This document shows positions 16,682-26,386 of a stretch of 64,000 nucleotides of DNA, piece by piece. The position numbers and the translations under genes are program-made. Position 1 is the stretch's first letter. Each line of letters begins with the position of its first letter. The notes under the pieces were generated by a model. It was given only the letters and a program-made list of their open reading frames with translations. It ran no database searches and was not told the DNA's origin. Source of the stretch: Ciceribacter sichuanensis (GTDB lineage: Bacteria; Pseudomonadota; Alphaproteobacteria; Rhizobiales; Rhizobiaceae); assembly GCF_024055605.1 (NCBI RefSeq), contig NZ_JAMXLX010000004.1, positions 186,001 to 250,000 of the forward strand. The letters run 5' to 3'.

Positions 16682-17587
16682 TCAGAGTTCCTTGCGGATA
16701 TCGACGACGCGCAGGATGGCGGCGACCATCAGGAGGACAAGCACCAGCAGGATCACCGCATTGGCGGCGGCGGCCGGATATTGCAGCAGCGACATCTGGT
16801 TCTTCATCATCAGCGCCACCGAGGCGCTCTGGCCGCCGGACATCACCTGAACGGTCGAGAAATCGGCCATGACCAGCGTCACCACGAAGATCGTGCCGAT
16901 CGCCATGCCGGGCTTGGACAAGGGAATGATGACATTGGTGAGAATCTGCCGGCCGGAAGCGCCGGCGTCGCGCGCGGCCTCCACCAGAGCGCGGTCGATG
17001 CGCATCATGGTGTTGAAGATCGGCGTGACCATGAACAGCGTGTAGAGATGCACCATGGCGAGCACCACCGCGAAATCGGAATAGAGCAGCCATTCGATCG
17101 GTTGAGAGATAACGCCGGTGCCGATTAGGCTGCTGTTGACGAGACCGTTGCGACCGAGCACCGGGATCCACGAGATCATGCGGATGATGTTGGACGTCAG
17201 GAACGGCACGGTGCAGACGAGGAAAAGCACCATCTGCATGGTGGTGGTGCGGATGTGGAAGGCGAGGAAATAGGCGACCCAGAAACCGATGAAAACGGTG
17301 ATCGCCCAGACGATGAGCGCGAATTTCAGCGTGTTGAGATAGGTCTTCCATGTCACCCACGAGCCGAGGGTTTCGGTATAGTTGAAGGTGACGAAATCGG
17401 GATACATCTGGGCGAAGTCGTAATCCCAGAAACTGACGATGCCGATCATCAGGATCGGCAGGAGCAGGAAACAGCCGAGGATCAGCGCCAGCGGCGCGGC
17501 CTGCAGATAAGCGGGGAGCCAGGCAGGCAGACGGATTTCGCGTTTCGGCTTTTCCTCGCCGACGCCGATAAATCGCACTGTGTTCAT
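16682..17587 (-). CDS. ABC transporter permease, PotB-like
   Basis: This is a 301-aa permease. The start MNTVRFIGVGEEKP at 17587 is chosen because the in-frame extension upstream is translated repeat sequence. The EAA loop is EAARDAGASGRQILTNVIIPLSKPGM. About six membrane helices are visible, the first at ALILGCFLLLPILMIGIVSF. It forms a heterodimer with the PotC-like protein. A RIME-like repeat and a hairpin (17648-17763) separate it from the binding-protein gene. Confidence 0.92.
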   Translation of the reverse strand: MNTVRFIGVGEEKPKREIRLPAWLPAYLQAAPLALILGCFLLLPILMIGIVSFWDYDFAQMYPDFVTFNYTETLGSWVTWKTYLNTLKFALIVWAITVFIGFWVAYFLAFHIRTTTMQMVLFLVCTVPFLTSNIIRMISWIPVLGRNGLVNSSLIGTGVISQPIEWLLYSDFAVVLAMVHLYTLFMVTPIFNTMMRIDRALVEAARDAGASGRQILTNVIIPLSKPGMAIGTIFVVTLVMADFSTVQVMSGGQSASVALMMKNQMSLLQYPAAAANAVILLVLVLLMVAAILRVVDIRKEL

Positions 17588-17647
17588 CGTCTGTCTCTCC
17601 GTGTTGGCTCGATTGTCTGCATGTCCCAACGAAGGTCCCGCTTTGGA

Positions 17648-17690
17648 CCCCCTCTGGCCTGCGGCCATCTCCCCCACAAGGGGGGAGACA
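17648..17690. repeat. RIME-like G/C-rich repeat, copy 3
   Basis: The block CCCCCTCTGGCCTGCGGCC followed by a CTCCCCCACAAGGGGGGAG palindrome matches the general pattern of the repeats near 14 kb. It lies inside the ABC-transporter operon, between the binding-protein and permease genes. Confidence 0.65.
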
Positions 17691-17740
17691 CCGTGTTGTG
17701 ACCTTGCATCCACCACCCCGGTGACGGGATGTTCTGGAAT

Positions 17741-17763
17741 CCCCTCCCCCTTGTGGGGAGGGG
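17741..17763 (-). repeat. Palindrome inside ABC operon
   Basis: Arms CCCCTCCCC and GGGGAGGGG are a perfect 9-bp dyad with a 5-nt loop, placed 9 bp after the stop of the binding-protein gene. There is no U-tract. A strong hairpin here would stabilise the upstream mRNA and favour excess binding protein over permease, as known for malE-malF in E. coli. That role is inference. Confidence 0.6.
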
Positions 17764-17771
17764 ATTATCCC

Positions 17772-19064
17772 TTATGCCGCGATGAACTCGTTCCAGCGGC
17801 GGACCATGTAGCGGTCTTCGTCCATGACCGAGTTCCAGCAGGCGACCTTGCCCATGCGTTCCTCGAAGGAGCCGCCGTCGCGGATGGCGCCGGCCTTTTC
17901 CATGACCTTGCCTTCCGGCGAGAGAATGTCGCCAGCGGCGGCCTTGCCCTCGATCCAGTAGCCCCATTCGTCGGCGGTCATGAAGCCCTTTGCCGTTTCC
18001 ATGCAGGCCGAATAGTAGCCCTGACGGTTGAGGTAGCCGCCGACCCAGCCGGACGTGTACCAGTTGATGTATTCATAGGCTGCATCGAGCTGCGCGCCGC
18101 TGAGGTGCGAGGCAAGACCCAGACCACCGCCCCACGAGCGATAACCTTCCTTGAGCGGCTGGTACTTGCAGGCGATGCCCTTGGAGCGGACGGCGGCGAC
18201 GGCCGGCGACCACATGGACTGGATGACGACTTCACCCGAGGCCATCAGGTTGACCGACTCGTCGAAGGACTTCCAGAAGGCGCGGAACTGGCCGTCCTGC
18301 TTGGCCTTGATGAGGAAGTCGATCGTCTTGTCGATCTCTTCCTTGGTCATGTTGCCCTTGTCGGCATACTTGATGTTGCCCATCGCTTCCATGATCATGG
18401 CGGCGTCCATGATGCCGATGGAGGGGATGTTGAGGATCGAGGTCTTGCCCTTGAAGGCTGGGTCCATGATGTCGGCCCAGGTGGTGATCTCGCGGCCGAC
18501 GAGGTCGGGGCGGATGCCCAGCGTGTCGGCGTTGTAGATCGTCGGCATCATGGTGAAGTATTCGGTTTCGGCCTTGGCGAAGGTCTTGTCGCCGGGCTTT
18601 TCGACATAGCCGACCGTGTGCGGCGCGGTACCCTGGGCAATCACGCTGTCAGGCAGCAGCTTGCCGTTCTTGAACAGCGGCACGACCTTGTCGTAATACT
18701 TCAGCTTCTTGGTTTCCATCGGCTGGATCACGCCGGTCGGATAGACCTTCTTCAGGATCCAGTATTCGATATCGGCGATGTCGTAGGACTTCGGCTGGGT
18801 GACGGCGCGCTGGGCGGCGGCGTCCGAATCTGTTGCCGTCATTTCGAGCGTGATGCCGAGGTCCTTCTTGCACTGCTCGGCGATGGCGTTGATGTTCGAG
18901 ACGCCGGTGCCGAACTGGCGCAGCGTGATGTTCGACTGTGCCCAGATGGTCGGGAAGCCGGTGATGACGCCGGAGCCGGCGGCGAGGCCGGCGGCGGCCG
19001 CGCCGGTCTTCAAGAGATTGCGGCGGGTCATTCCGCCGGTTTCGGTCTTGGTCTTCTCAGTCAT
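17772..19064 (-). CDS. ABC transporter substrate-binding protein, PotD-like, Tat signal
   Basis: This is a 430-aa periplasmic binding protein. The N-terminus holds a twin-arginine signal (TRRNLLKTGAAAAGLAAGSG, then GFPTIWAQS). The mature part begins ITLRQFGTGVSN and is of the extracellular solute-binding family 1/spermidine-putrescine type, with a WADIMDPAFKGK segment and repeated Trp/Tyr residues near the ligand pocket. It is encoded between the ATPase and the permeases. Tat export of a binding protein is common in rhizobia. The ligand is unknown. Confidence 0.93.
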   Translation of the reverse strand: MTEKTKTETGGMTRRNLLKTGAAAAGLAAGSGVITGFPTIWAQSNITLRQFGTGVSNINAIAEQCKKDLGITLEMTATDSDAAAQRAVTQPKSYDIADIEYWILKKVYPTGVIQPMETKKLKYYDKVVPLFKNGKLLPDSVIAQGTAPHTVGYVEKPGDKTFAKAETEYFTMMPTIYNADTLGIRPDLVGREITTWADIMDPAFKGKTSILNIPSIGIMDAAMIMEAMGNIKYADKGNMTKEEIDKTIDFLIKAKQDGQFRAFWKSFDESVNLMASGEVVIQSMWSPAVAAVRSKGIACKYQPLKEGYRSWGGGLGLASHLSGAQLDAAYEYINWYTSGWVGGYLNRQGYYSACMETAKGFMTADEWGYWIEGKAAAGDILSPEGKVMEKAGAIRDGGSFEERMGKVACWNSVMDEDRYMVRRWNEFIAA

Positions 19065-19115
19065 GGCCCAGTTCTCCTCTGAGGTTTTGGTTGGTTGTTT
19101 CTGGTTTATGCGCGC

Positions 19116-20204
19116 TCAATGCTGCAGGCGGCCGAGCACGATGGCATCTTCCGCCGGCCAGGAAAGCGGCACGGCATCGCCCACCTTGACGGGGCTTGCG
19201 AAGAAGTCCGCATCGCTGACGATGGCCGTGAAGTCCTCGATGCCCGCGCCGGAAAGCGAAAGCTTCACGGACGAGCCGCGATATTCGATATTCGAGACGA
19301 TGCCGGTGAAGCCGAGGCCTTCGGTGAATTCCTGCCCGATGCGCACGCGGTCGGTGCGCACCGCGATATCGGCGGCCGTGCCCGTCTCCGGCGCGGCGCC
19401 TCGGGCGACAAAGCGCCCGCCACCGATGACCTCGATCACCGGGCCATCCTCGCCCGATGCGGCGATCTTGCCCGAGATTACGTTATGATCGCCCATAAAA
19501 CGGGCAACGAAGGCTGTTGCGGGGCGTTCGAACACGGTGCGCGGATGGGCGGCCTGTTCGATGCGGCCCTCGTTCATCACCACGATCAGGTCGGCAAGCG
19601 CCATGGCTTCCTCCTGGCTGTGGGTGACGTGGATGAAGCTGATGCCGAGCGTCGTCTGCAGCTTCTTCAGTTCCGCGCGCATGCGGATCTTCAGGAAGGG
19701 GTCGAGCGCCGAAAGCGGCTCGTCGAGAAGCAGCGCTTCCGGCTTGGTGATGAGCGCGCGGGCAAGCGCCACGCGCTGCTGCTGGCCGCCCGAAAGCTGC
19801 GCCGGCCGGCGGGTGGCATAGGGCTCGAGCTGCATCAGCTTCAGCATTTCCAGTGCTTCGCGCCGTCGGGCCTCCTTCTCGACACCTTTCATCTTCAGGC
19901 TGAAGGCGACGTTGTCGACGAGGTCGAGATGCGGGAACAGCGCATAGGACTGGAACATCATTGCCGTGCCGCGCTTGGCTGGTGGCAGATCCGTGACATT
20001 GGCGTTGCCGAGCAGGATGTCTCCGCTCGAAACGCTTTCATGACCGGCAATCATCCTGAGCGTGGAGGTCTTGCCGCAGCCCGAAGGACCGAGCAGGCAG
20101 CAATAGGTGCCCGCCGGAATCTTCAGGCTGATCGCATGCACTGCGGTGGTCGTTCCGTATACCTTGGAGACTGCGGCGATATCGATCTCTGCGGCTTTCG
20201 TCAT
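19116..20204 (-). CDS. ABC transporter ATP-binding protein, PotA-like
   Basis: This is a 362-aa ATPase. Walker A is GPSGCGKTST, the signature is LSGGQQQRVALARAL, and Walker B is LLLDEPLSALD, followed by the switch His in THSQEEAM. The C-terminal 110 residues form the TOBE-type regulatory domain. It is the first gene of the minus-strand transporter operon and lies divergent from the GntR regulator at 20450 with 245 bp between them. Confidence 0.95.
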   Translation of the reverse strand: MTKAAEIDIAAVSKVYGTTTAVHAISLKIPAGTYCCLLGPSGCGKTSTLRMIAGHESVSSGDILLGNANVTDLPPAKRGTAMMFQSYALFPHLDLVDNVAFSLKMKGVEKEARRREALEMLKLMQLEPYATRRPAQLSGGQQQRVALARALITKPEALLLDEPLSALDPFLKIRMRAELKKLQTTLGISFIHVTHSQEEAMALADLIVVMNEGRIEQAAHPRTVFERPATAFVARFMGDHNVISGKIAASGEDGPVIEVIGGGRFVARGAAPETGTAADIAVRTDRVRIGQEFTEGLGFTGIVSNIEYRGSSVKLSLSGAGIEDFTAIVSDADFFASPVKVGDAVPLSWPAEDAIVLGRLQH

Positions 20205-20373
20205 GATTTACCCCTCTGCATGGGAATTTCAGATGCATGAGCCGTGCCAGTTTGCAATTTGCCGCCTAAGTGTCTGGAATCGCGTGCGTGTCCTTGGGTT
20301 GTGCCGGAAGGTTGTGCGCCTCCGGTCTGTGTATGCATAAAAAAGATGCTATTGTGTTCGATCCATGGATGAA

Positions 20374-20385
20374 ATTGTCGACAAT
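20374..20385. promoter_or_regulatory. GntR-type operator palindrome
   Basis: ATTGTCGACAAT is a perfect 12-bp palindrome and fits the GT-N-AC core known for FCD-class GntR regulators. It lies in the 245-bp gap between the divergent ABC ATPase and GntR genes, well placed to control both. I see no ORF or other structure in the rest of this gap. Confidence 0.6.
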
Positions 20386-20449
20386 CATTTTGCTTAATCA
20401 GCGCCACCTTTCTGTTCCCATTGCATCGCATTGACGATAAAAAGGCCGC

Positions 20450-21178
20450 ATGCGCAAAGAAGACATGTCGCCCGCTCCCGGAACCCAGAGCCTGATCGAT
20501 CCCAATCAGGAGGATCGCGCACGCGCCATCCGCGACCAGTTGCGCGATGCCATCGTCGACCGGCGTCTGGCGCCCGGCACGAAGCTTTCAGAAGCCGAAG
20601 TCGGCACGCTGTTCGATGTCAGCCGCACCGTGGTTCGCTATGCGCTGCAGATGCTGGCCTTCGAGGGACTGGTGCGCACCGAACGCAATCGCGGCGCCTT
20701 CGTCTCCAATCCCTCGCCGGAAGAGGCCATGCAGGTCTTCGCCTCGCGCCGGCTGATCGAGCCCGGTATCGTCGCGGCTGCAGCCGAGCGGATCACCGCA
20801 GCCGATATCGCCGGTTTTCGTGAACAGTTGAGGGAAGAGGAACGCTTTCGCAGCGAGCGTGGAGCGAGCGCCCGGCGCGCCGAGATTAAGGCATCAGGCG
20901 ATTTTCACCTGATGCTGGCCAGGGTCGCAGGCAATGCCATTCTCGAAAAATTCATGGACGAACTCGTCGCCCGCTCATCGCTGGTGATCGCGCTTTATGG
21001 CCGCACCGGCGTTTCGAGCTGCGGCCATGACGAGCATGGCGAAATCCTCGACGCTCTGGAGAACAAGGACGTGGCCCGCGCCACCGAATGCATGCTCCAC
21101 CACATCGCCCATATCGAGGCCGACCTCGACCTTCGCATCGGCGAGGCGCTGACGCTGAAGGACGCGCTCAATCTGTGA
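20450..21178 (+). CDS. GntR family regulator, FCD (FadR) subfamily
   Basis: This is a 242-aa regulator. Residues about 22-90 are the winged helix (AIRDQLRDAIVDRRLAPGTKLSEAEVGTLFDVSRTVVRYALQMLAFEGLV). Residues about 100-230 form the helical FCD ligand domain, with a metal-site pattern of Asp and His residues (FHLMLARVAGN, HDEHGEILDALE, MLHHIAHIE). It is divergent from the PotABCD-like operon and probably represses it until the imported compound binds. ATG 20465 is an alternative start. Confidence 0.9.
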   Translation: MRKEDMSPAPGTQSLIDPNQEDRARAIRDQLRDAIVDRRLAPGTKLSEAEVGTLFDVSRTVVRYALQMLAFEGLVRTERNRGAFVSNPSPEEAMQVFASRRLIEPGIVAAAAERITAADIAGFREQLREEERFRSERGASARRAEIKASGDFHLMLARVAGNAILEKFMDELVARSSLVIALYGRTGVSSCGHDEHGEILDALENKDVARATECMLHHIAHIEADLDLRIGEALTLKDALNL

Positions 21179-21215
21179 GGCCGAAGCCCGGTCCGCTTTC
21201 AAGGTCTGAAATGAG

Positions 21216-21246
21216 AAAAGCCCGCCGGTTTCCCGACGGGCTTTTT
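21216..21246. terminator. Bidirectional terminator
   Basis: AAAAGCCCG (21216-21224) pairs with CGGGCTTTT (21237-21245), and a T-tract lies on either strand. It sits between the converging gntR and pheT genes and can end both transcripts. Confidence 0.85.
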
Positions 21247-21264
21247 GTTTGGATCCAATCAGCC

Positions 21265-23688
21265 TTACGCCCGAAGGCTGCCGCCGGTGGTCTTTTCGAC
21301 GTTGCCGACGATCTTCTTGGTGAGGGCGTCGAAATCCTCGTCGGTGAGCGTCTTGTCGATCGGCTGGATCAGCACCTCGATGGCGACCGACTTCCTGCCT
21401 TCGCCGACTGAAGCGCCCTCGAAGATGTCGAAGACGTTGACGCCGGTGATCAGCTTGCGGTCGGCGCTGCCGGCGGCCTTGATGATCGTACCGGCCTCGA
21501 TGGTCTTGTCGACCACGAAGGCGAAGTCGCGCTTGACCATCTGGAACGGCGAAAGATCGAGCGCCGGCTTGGTGCGGGTCGCCTTCTTCTTCGGTTCCGG
21601 AAGGGCGTCGACAAAGACCTCGAAGCCGCAGAGAGCGCCGGAGACATCGAGCGCCTCGAGCGTCTTCGGGTGGAACTCGCCGAAATAGCCGAGGATCACC
21701 TTCGGGCCGGCCTTGATCGTGCCCGAGCGGCCCGGATGATACCATGCCGGAGCGCCGGCCTCGATCTGCACATTGCCCATCGGCAGGCCGCAGGCCTCAA
21801 GCACTGCGAGCGCGTCGGCCTTGGCGTCGAAGACGTCGACCGGCTTGCCGCCGCCCTTGGAGGCGTTCGACCACATGCGGCCGGCGCCGGCAAGCGAGGC
21901 CGTGCCGCGACGGATGCCGCCGGCGACGCGGCGCTGGCCTTCCGGCGTATCGCTCTCATAGGTGCCGGACACCTCGAAGATTGCAACGTCGCCGAAGCCG
22001 CGGTCGGCATTGCGCTGGGCGGCGACAAGCAGGCCGGGCAGCAGCGAAGGCCGCATGTCCGACATGTCGGCGGCGATCGGGTTGGCGAGCTTGAGCGCGG
22101 CGCTGCCGCCGCCGAAGAGCTTTGCCTGTTCCGCGGAGATGAAGGACCATGTGACGGCTTCCAGCATGCCGCGTGCGGCAAGCGTGCGCTTGGCGGTGCG
22201 GGTGCGGATCTGCAGCGTCGTCAGGATGCGGCCGTTAACGGAGCCGGTGGGTGCCAGCGGCTCGGGCTTGATGTTGTCGACGCCATGCACGCGCATGACT
22301 TCTTCCACAAGATCGGCCTTGCCGTCGACATCCGGACGCCAGGACGGAACAGAAACCTTGACCTGCTCGCCTTCGCCGATCACCTCGAAGCCGAGACCGG
22401 TGAGGATTGTGCGTGCTTCCTGGTTGGAGACCGTGAGGCCGGTGAGGCGCTTCACCTCCGAGAACGGGAAGTCGACGATCTTGCGGACATGGCCCTTGTA
22501 ACCGGTGACCTTGGTGGCCGCCGCCGTGCCACCGCACATCGAAAGCACCAGTTCGGTGGTGCGTTCGAGGCCGGGCACCATGTATTCCGGATCGACGCCG
22601 CGTTCGAAACGATAGCGGGCATCGGTGATGATGCCCTGCGAGCGGCCGGTCTTGGCGATGTTGATCGGATCCCAGAGCGCCGACTCGATCAGCACGTTGA
22701 CGGTGTTCTCGTCGCAGCCGGAATGCTCGCCGCCCATGATGCCGCCGATCGATTCCGGACCGTTGTCGTCGGAGATGATGACGTTCGAAGGATTGAGCTT
22801 GTAGGTGCGGGTGTCGAGAGCGAGGATTTCCTCGCCTTCGCGCGCGCGGCGCACGGTGAGTGTGCCCTTGACCTTGTCGGCGTCGAAGACGTGCATCGGA
22901 CGGCCCTGGTCGAAGGTCATGTAGTTGGTGACGTCGACCAGCGCCGAGATCGGGCGAAGGCCGATGGCGAGCAGCCGCTGCTGCATCCACTTCGGGCTCG
23001 GGCCGTTCTTCACGCCGCGCACGAGGCGATAGGCAAAGCCGGGGCACAGACGCTCGTCGTCCAGCACGATCTTCACGTCATGCGGCGTTTCGCCATCGAC
23101 CTTGAAGTCGGGTGCCTTCGGCTGCTTCAGCGTGCCGAGGCCGGAAGCGGCGAGGTCGCGGGCGATACCGAAGACCGAGGTGCAATCCGGACGGTTCGGC
23201 GTCAGGTTGATCTCGATGACCGGATCGTCGAGGCCGGCATAGGACGCGAACGAGGTGCCGACCGGGGCGTCCTCGGGCAGGTCGATGATGCCGTCATGAT
23301 TGTCGGAAATGTTGAGCTCCTTTTCGGAGCACATCATGCCGTGGCTTTCGACGCCGCGGATCTTGCCGACCGAAAGCGTCACATCGATGCCGGGAACATA
23401 GGTTCCGGGACGCGCCAAAGCACCGACGAGGCCGGCGCGCGCATTCGGCGCGCCGCAGACGATCTGCACCGGCTTGCCGTCACCAGCATCGACGACCAGA
23501 ACCTTCAGCCGGTCGGCTTCCGGATGCTTCTCGGCGGAGAGAACCCTGGCGATGACGAAGGGCTTGTAAGCCGCCTTGTCATCGACATCCTCGACTTCGA
23601 GGCCGATTGCAGTCAGGCGCTCGCAGATCTCGTCGAGCGTGGCTTCGGTGTCCAGATGATCCTTGAGCCAGGAGAGTGTGAATTTCAT
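21265..23688 (-). CDS. pheT: Phenylalanine-tRNA ligase beta subunit
   Basis: This is an 807-aa beta chain of the (alpha-beta)2 enzyme that charges tRNA-Phe. It begins [21 protein letters not shown]. Domains in order are: tRNA-binding OB domain (about 40-150, [26 protein letters not shown]), the B3/B4 editing region (about 210-390), B5 DNA-binding-like fold (about 400-480), the synthetase core, and a C-terminal anticodon-binding FDX-ACB domain with [15 protein letters not shown]. Length is normal for alphaproteobacteria. It overlaps the exonuclease gene at 23685 by 4 bp. Confidence 0.98.
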   Translation of the reverse strand: MKFTLSWLKDHLDTEATLDEICERLTAIGLEVEDVDDKAAYKPFVIARVLSAEKHPEADRLKVLVVDAGDGKPVQIVCGAPNARAGLVGALARPGTYVPGIDVTLSVGKIRGVESHGMMCSEKELNISDNHDGIIDLPEDAPVGTSFASYAGLDDPVIEINLTPNRPDCTSVFGIARDLAASGLGTLKQPKAPDFKVDGETPHDVKIVLDDERLCPGFAYRLVRGVKNGPSPKWMQQRLLAIGLRPISALVDVTNYMTFDQGRPMHVFDADKVKGTLTVRRAREGEEILALDTRTYKLNPSNVIISDDNGPESIGGIMGGEHSGCDENTVNVLIESALWDPINIAKTGRSQGIITDARYRFERGVDPEYMVPGLERTTELVLSMCGGTAAATKVTGYKGHVRKIVDFPFSEVKRLTGLTVSNQEARTILTGLGFEVIGEGEQVKVSVPSWRPDVDGKADLVEEVMRVHGVDNIKPEPLAPTGSVNGRILTTLQIRTRTAKRTLAARGMLEAVTWSFISAEQAKLFGGGSAALKLANPIAADMSDMRPSLLPGLLVAAQRNADRGFGDVAIFEVSGTYESDTPEGQRRVAGGIRRGTASLAGAGRMWSNASKGGGKPVDVFDAKADALAVLEACGLPMGNVQIEAGAPAWYHPGRSGTIKAGPKVILGYFGEFHPKTLEALDVSGALCGFEVFVDALPEPKKKATRTKPALDLSPFQMVKRDFAFVVDKTIEAGTIIKAAGSADRKLITGVNVFDIFEGASVGEGRKSVAIEVLIQPIDKTLTDEDFDALTKKIVGNVEKTTGGSLRA

Positions 23689-24314
23689 TTTTGCACCCTT
23701 GTAAAATCGAGCGGGTTTGCCGGCAGCTCCCGAGCCACCTCGAATAGTTTTGAAAGAAGCGACGCGTATCCGCGCGCATCGTCGATAGCCCGGTGAGTGT
23801 GCGGATGATGTCCGAGCCACTCGGCGGGGAATTCAGTTGGGCCTGCCGGCGGTTCCGTCTTGCCGAAGACGCCGAGCAGGTAGGTACCGATGTCGAGCGG
23901 CGCGCGGTTGAAGACGCAATGGCCCCAGATCGCGGCATCGAGCAGGAAGCGATCGGCGAATGTTTTCAGGTAGTGGTCGATCCACAAGCCGTCGAACATC
24001 ACCGGTCTCGCCGCGAAGGCCCGCTGTCCGCTGAAGTTTTCGATCCAGTCGACGAAACGCTTCATGACGATTGCCGGGTCTTCCGGATCAGTCGTCGCTG
24101 CCATCCATGCCTCCGGCTGTGTCTTCCACCATCCCATGGTCCGATCATCTGTCTGACGATCGGGACGAGGCTGGAGCACGGCTTCGAACTCGCCGCACAG
24201 CGCGCCATCGGAATGCAGGACGACGGTGGCAAAGCTCAGCATCGAATGGTGCAGGGGATCCGGCCCATTCGTCTCGATATCGGTCACGAAATAGTATGTC
24301 GGTGTCTGGCTCAT
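23685..24314 (-). CDS. DEDD-type 3'-5' exonuclease/exoribonuclease
   Basis: This 209-aa protein has the RNase H-like exonuclease pattern: Asp and Glu in [11 protein letters not shown] (motif I), a central FDGLWID segment (motif II region) and H-x-x-x-D in [11 protein letters not shown] (motif III). This resembles the mycobacterial Rv2179c/AS type of exoribonuclease. The gene lies between pheS and pheT and its stop overlaps the pheT start (ATGA), so translation of the synthetase subunits brackets an exonuclease. It has no signal peptide. The substrate is unknown; RNA, including tRNA 3' ends, is possible. Confidence 0.85.
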   Translation of the reverse strand: MSQTPTYYFVTDIETNGPDPLHHSMLSFATVVLHSDGALCGEFEAVLQPRPDRQTDDRTMGWWKTQPEAWMAATTDPEDPAIVMKRFVDWIENFSGQRAFAARPVMFDGLWIDHYLKTFADRFLLDAAIWGHCVFNRAPLDIGTYLLGVFGKTEPPAGPTEFPAEWLGHHPHTHRAIDDARGYASLLSKLFEVARELPANPLDFTRVQK

Positions 24315-24344
24315 CGCAGAAGACTTCCGCAGGACTATCGGTGG

Positions 24345-25430
24345 TTACGCGCTCAAACCGCCGAACAGGGTCGGCACGTCGAGCGGGCGGAAGCCGTAAT
24401 GGCTCATCCAGCGCACGTCGGCGTTGAAGAAGTCACGCAGGTCCGGCATGCCGTATTTCAGCATGGCGATGCGGTCGAGGCCCATGCCCCAGGCAAAGCC
24501 CTGATATTCGTCCGGATCGAGACCGCCGGCGCGCAGCACGTTCGGATGAACCATGCCGCAGCCGAGGATTTCCATCCAGTCGGTGCCTTCGCCGAACTTG
24601 ACGATCGGGCCGGAGGAACGGTCGCACTGGATGTCGACCTCGAAGCTCGGCTCCGTGAAGGGGAAGAAGGACGGGCGGAAGCGCATCACCACCTTGTCGA
24701 CCTCGAAGAAGGCCTTGCAGAACTCCTCGAGGACCCAGCGCAGGTTGCCGACATTGGCGGTCTTGTCGATGACGAGGCCCTCGACCTGGTGGAACATCGG
24801 CGAATGGGTGGCGTCGCTGTCCTGACGATAGGTCTTGCCGGGAATGACGATGCGGATCGGCGGCTTCTGCGCTTCCATGGTGCGCACTTGCACCGGCGAG
24901 GTATGGGTGCGCAGAACCTTGCGCTCGCCGTTCTCGTCGGGCGACAGGAAGAAGGTGTCATGCATCTCGCGGGCCGGATGACCCTCGGGGAAATTCAGTG
25001 CCGTGAAGTTGTAGTAGTCGGTCTCGATATCCGGGCCTTCGGCGATGGAGAAGCCCATGTCGGCGAAGATGGCGGTGATCTCGTCAACGATCTGGCTGAT
25101 CGGATGGATGCGGCCGCGCTCAGCGGGCGAGGAGCGCACCGGCAGGCTGACATCGACGGTCTCTGCCTTCAGGCGGGCGTTGATCGCCGCGTCGCGCAGC
25201 TCGCTCTTGCGGGCGGTGATCTTTTCGGTCAGTTCGTTCTTCAGCGCGTTGATTGCGGCACCGCGCGTCTGGCGTTCTTCCGGCGTCATGCTGCCCAGCG
25301 TCTTCAGCAGTTCGGAAACCGAACCCTTCTTGCCGAGCGCGGCAACGCGCACTGCCTCGATCGCGGCTTCGTCTTCGGCGGCCGAAACATCCGAAAGAAG
25401 CGCTATTTTCAGACTGTCGAGATCGGACAT
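24345..25430 (-). CDS. pheS: Phenylalanine-tRNA ligase alpha subunit
   Basis: This is a 361-aa catalytic subunit. It begins [21 protein letters not shown] with an N-terminal coiled-coil (about 1-90). Class II motifs 1 to 3 are visible, including [11 protein letters not shown] and the C-terminal [25 protein letters not shown]. It acts with PheT in the cytoplasm. A terminator-like hairpin lies about 60 bp upstream. An exonuclease gene, 30 bp downstream, separates it from pheT. Confidence 0.98.
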   Translation of the reverse strand: MSDLDSLKIALLSDVSAAEDEAAIEAVRVAALGKKGSVSELLKTLGSMTPEERQTRGAAINALKNELTEKITARKSELRDAAINARLKAETVDVSLPVRSSPAERGRIHPISQIVDEITAIFADMGFSIAEGPDIETDYYNFTALNFPEGHPAREMHDTFFLSPDENGERKVLRTHTSPVQVRTMEAQKPPIRIVIPGKTYRQDSDATHSPMFHQVEGLVIDKTANVGNLRWVLEEFCKAFFEVDKVVMRFRPSFFPFTEPSFEVDIQCDRSSGPIVKFGEGTDWMEILGCGMVHPNVLRAGGLDPDEYQGFAWGMGLDRIAMLKYGMPDLRDFFNADVRWMSHYGFRPLDVPTLFGGLSA

Positions 25431-25490
25431 CTTGTCTTTCCTGCCCTGGTTCCTCTGCCGAGCCTGACGTCCCGGCGTGACGATGATATG

Positions 25491-25524
25491 AAAAAACCCG
25501 CGCCAGCCCTGCCAGCGCGGGTTT
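25491..25524 (-). terminator. Terminator or attenuator between rplT and pheS
   Basis: On the minus strand AAACCCGCGC and GCGCGGGTTT form a perfect 10-bp stem with an 11-nt loop and end in six U. It lies 38 bp after the rplT stop and 60 bp before the pheS start. I found no ATG-led Phe-rich leader peptide before it, so a pheM-type attenuator is not supported. Confidence 0.85.
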
Positions 25525-25562
25525 CCCAATCGGATTGTGCAATGAGCTTGGGAAGCGCTGGC

Positions 25563-25967
25563 TTACTTGACCGCGCTTTCAAACTCGTTGGCCGTACCCT
25601 TTTCCTTGAGGTAGGCAAGTGCCTTCTTGGAAGCTTCGACGAGGGCGCCGAAAGCCGCCGGCTCATGGATGGCCATGTCGGACAGAACCTTGCGGTCGAC
25701 TTCGATACCGGCCTTGTTGAGGCCGTCGATGAAGCGGCCGTAGGTGAGGCCGAATTCGCGGACGGCAGCGTTGATACGCTGGATCCACAGGGCGCGGAAG
25801 TTGCGCTTGTTGACCTTGCGGTCGCGGTAGGCGAACTGCTTGGAACGATCGACGGCAGCCTTTGCTGCGCGGATCGTGTTCTTGCGGCGGCCGTAGAAGC
25901 CCTTGGCTGCCTTCAATACCTTCTTGTGCTTGGCGTGGGCGGTAACGCCGCGTTTTACGCGTGCCAT
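25563..25967 (-). CDS. rplT: 50S ribosomal protein L20
   Basis: This 134-aa protein begins [20 protein letters not shown] and contains the L20 signature with [21 protein letters not shown]. The basic N-terminal helix binds 23S rRNA during early assembly. It is about 15 residues longer than E. coli L20, as usual in rhizobia. It follows rpmI by 41 bp. Confidence 0.98.
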   Translation of the reverse strand: MARVKRGVTAHAKHKKVLKAAKGFYGRRKNTIRAAKAAVDRSKQFAYRDRKVNKRNFRALWIQRINAAVREFGLTYGRFIDGLNKAGIEVDRKVLSDMAIHEPAAFGALVEASKKALAYLKEKGTANEFESAVK

Positions 25968-26008
25968 GTCATGATCTCCTTAAACTTGGTCCAGTTGGGC
26001 GGAAGGTC

Positions 26009-26212
26009 TCAGAGACCGTTCGGCAGGTAGTTCTTGATAACCTTCTTGCCGTCAGCTTCGGCGAGGATCATCGTACCGCGAGCATCGCGGATGAACTTGT
26101 TGGACCGCTTGATCATGCCGTGGCGCTTACCGGCAGCCGCAGCGACAACCTTGCCAGTGGCGGTGATCTTGAACCGCTTCTTGGCCGAGGACTTCGTCTT
26201 CATTTTGGGCAT
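26009..26212 (-). CDS. rpmI: 50S ribosomal protein L35
   Basis: This 67-aa basic protein begins [20 protein letters not shown] and contains [16 protein letters not shown], both typical for L35. The start at 26212 is preferred to an in-frame ATG 75 bp upstream. It forms an operon with rplT. The sensor kinase gene ends 174 bp upstream on the same strand. Confidence 0.97.
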   Translation of the reverse strand: MPKMKTKSSAKKRFKITATGKVVAAAAGKRHGMIKRSNKFIRDARGTMILAEADGKKVIKNYLPNGL

Positions 26213-26386
26213 TTTGCTACTCCATTGTTTTTGTGAAAGACCAGCCGACGAAAGCCGGTTTTCAAGCATTAGAAACGGCCACGGCATGCCCTGCCGGACC
26301 GTTCGGACGGGCGCTTATAACCGCGAAGGGAAAAAAGCGCAACGGGGGTCGACGGATTCTTGGGCTTTGTCTCTCCTCGCAATCCG

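Noticed and set aside
17580..19082. 500-aa plus-strand frame opposite the PotD-like gene
   Set aside because: Shadow of a convincing Tat-exported binding protein on the other strand.
21670..23796. 708-aa open frame on the plus strand opposite pheT
   Set aside because: It is the antisense of a clear pheT gene; long antisense frames are common in G/C-rich coding DNA and the product has no recognisable domain.
25431..25562. pheM-type attenuator with Phe-rich leader peptide before pheS
   Set aside because: A strong hairpin with U-tract exists, but no ATG-led reading frame with Phe codons lies between rplT and the hairpin. It is better read as the rplT terminator.
23793..26030. 745-aa open frame on the plus strand across exonuclease, pheS and rplT
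   Set aside because: It runs antisense to three well-supported genes and their gaps. The composition is that of a shadow frame.
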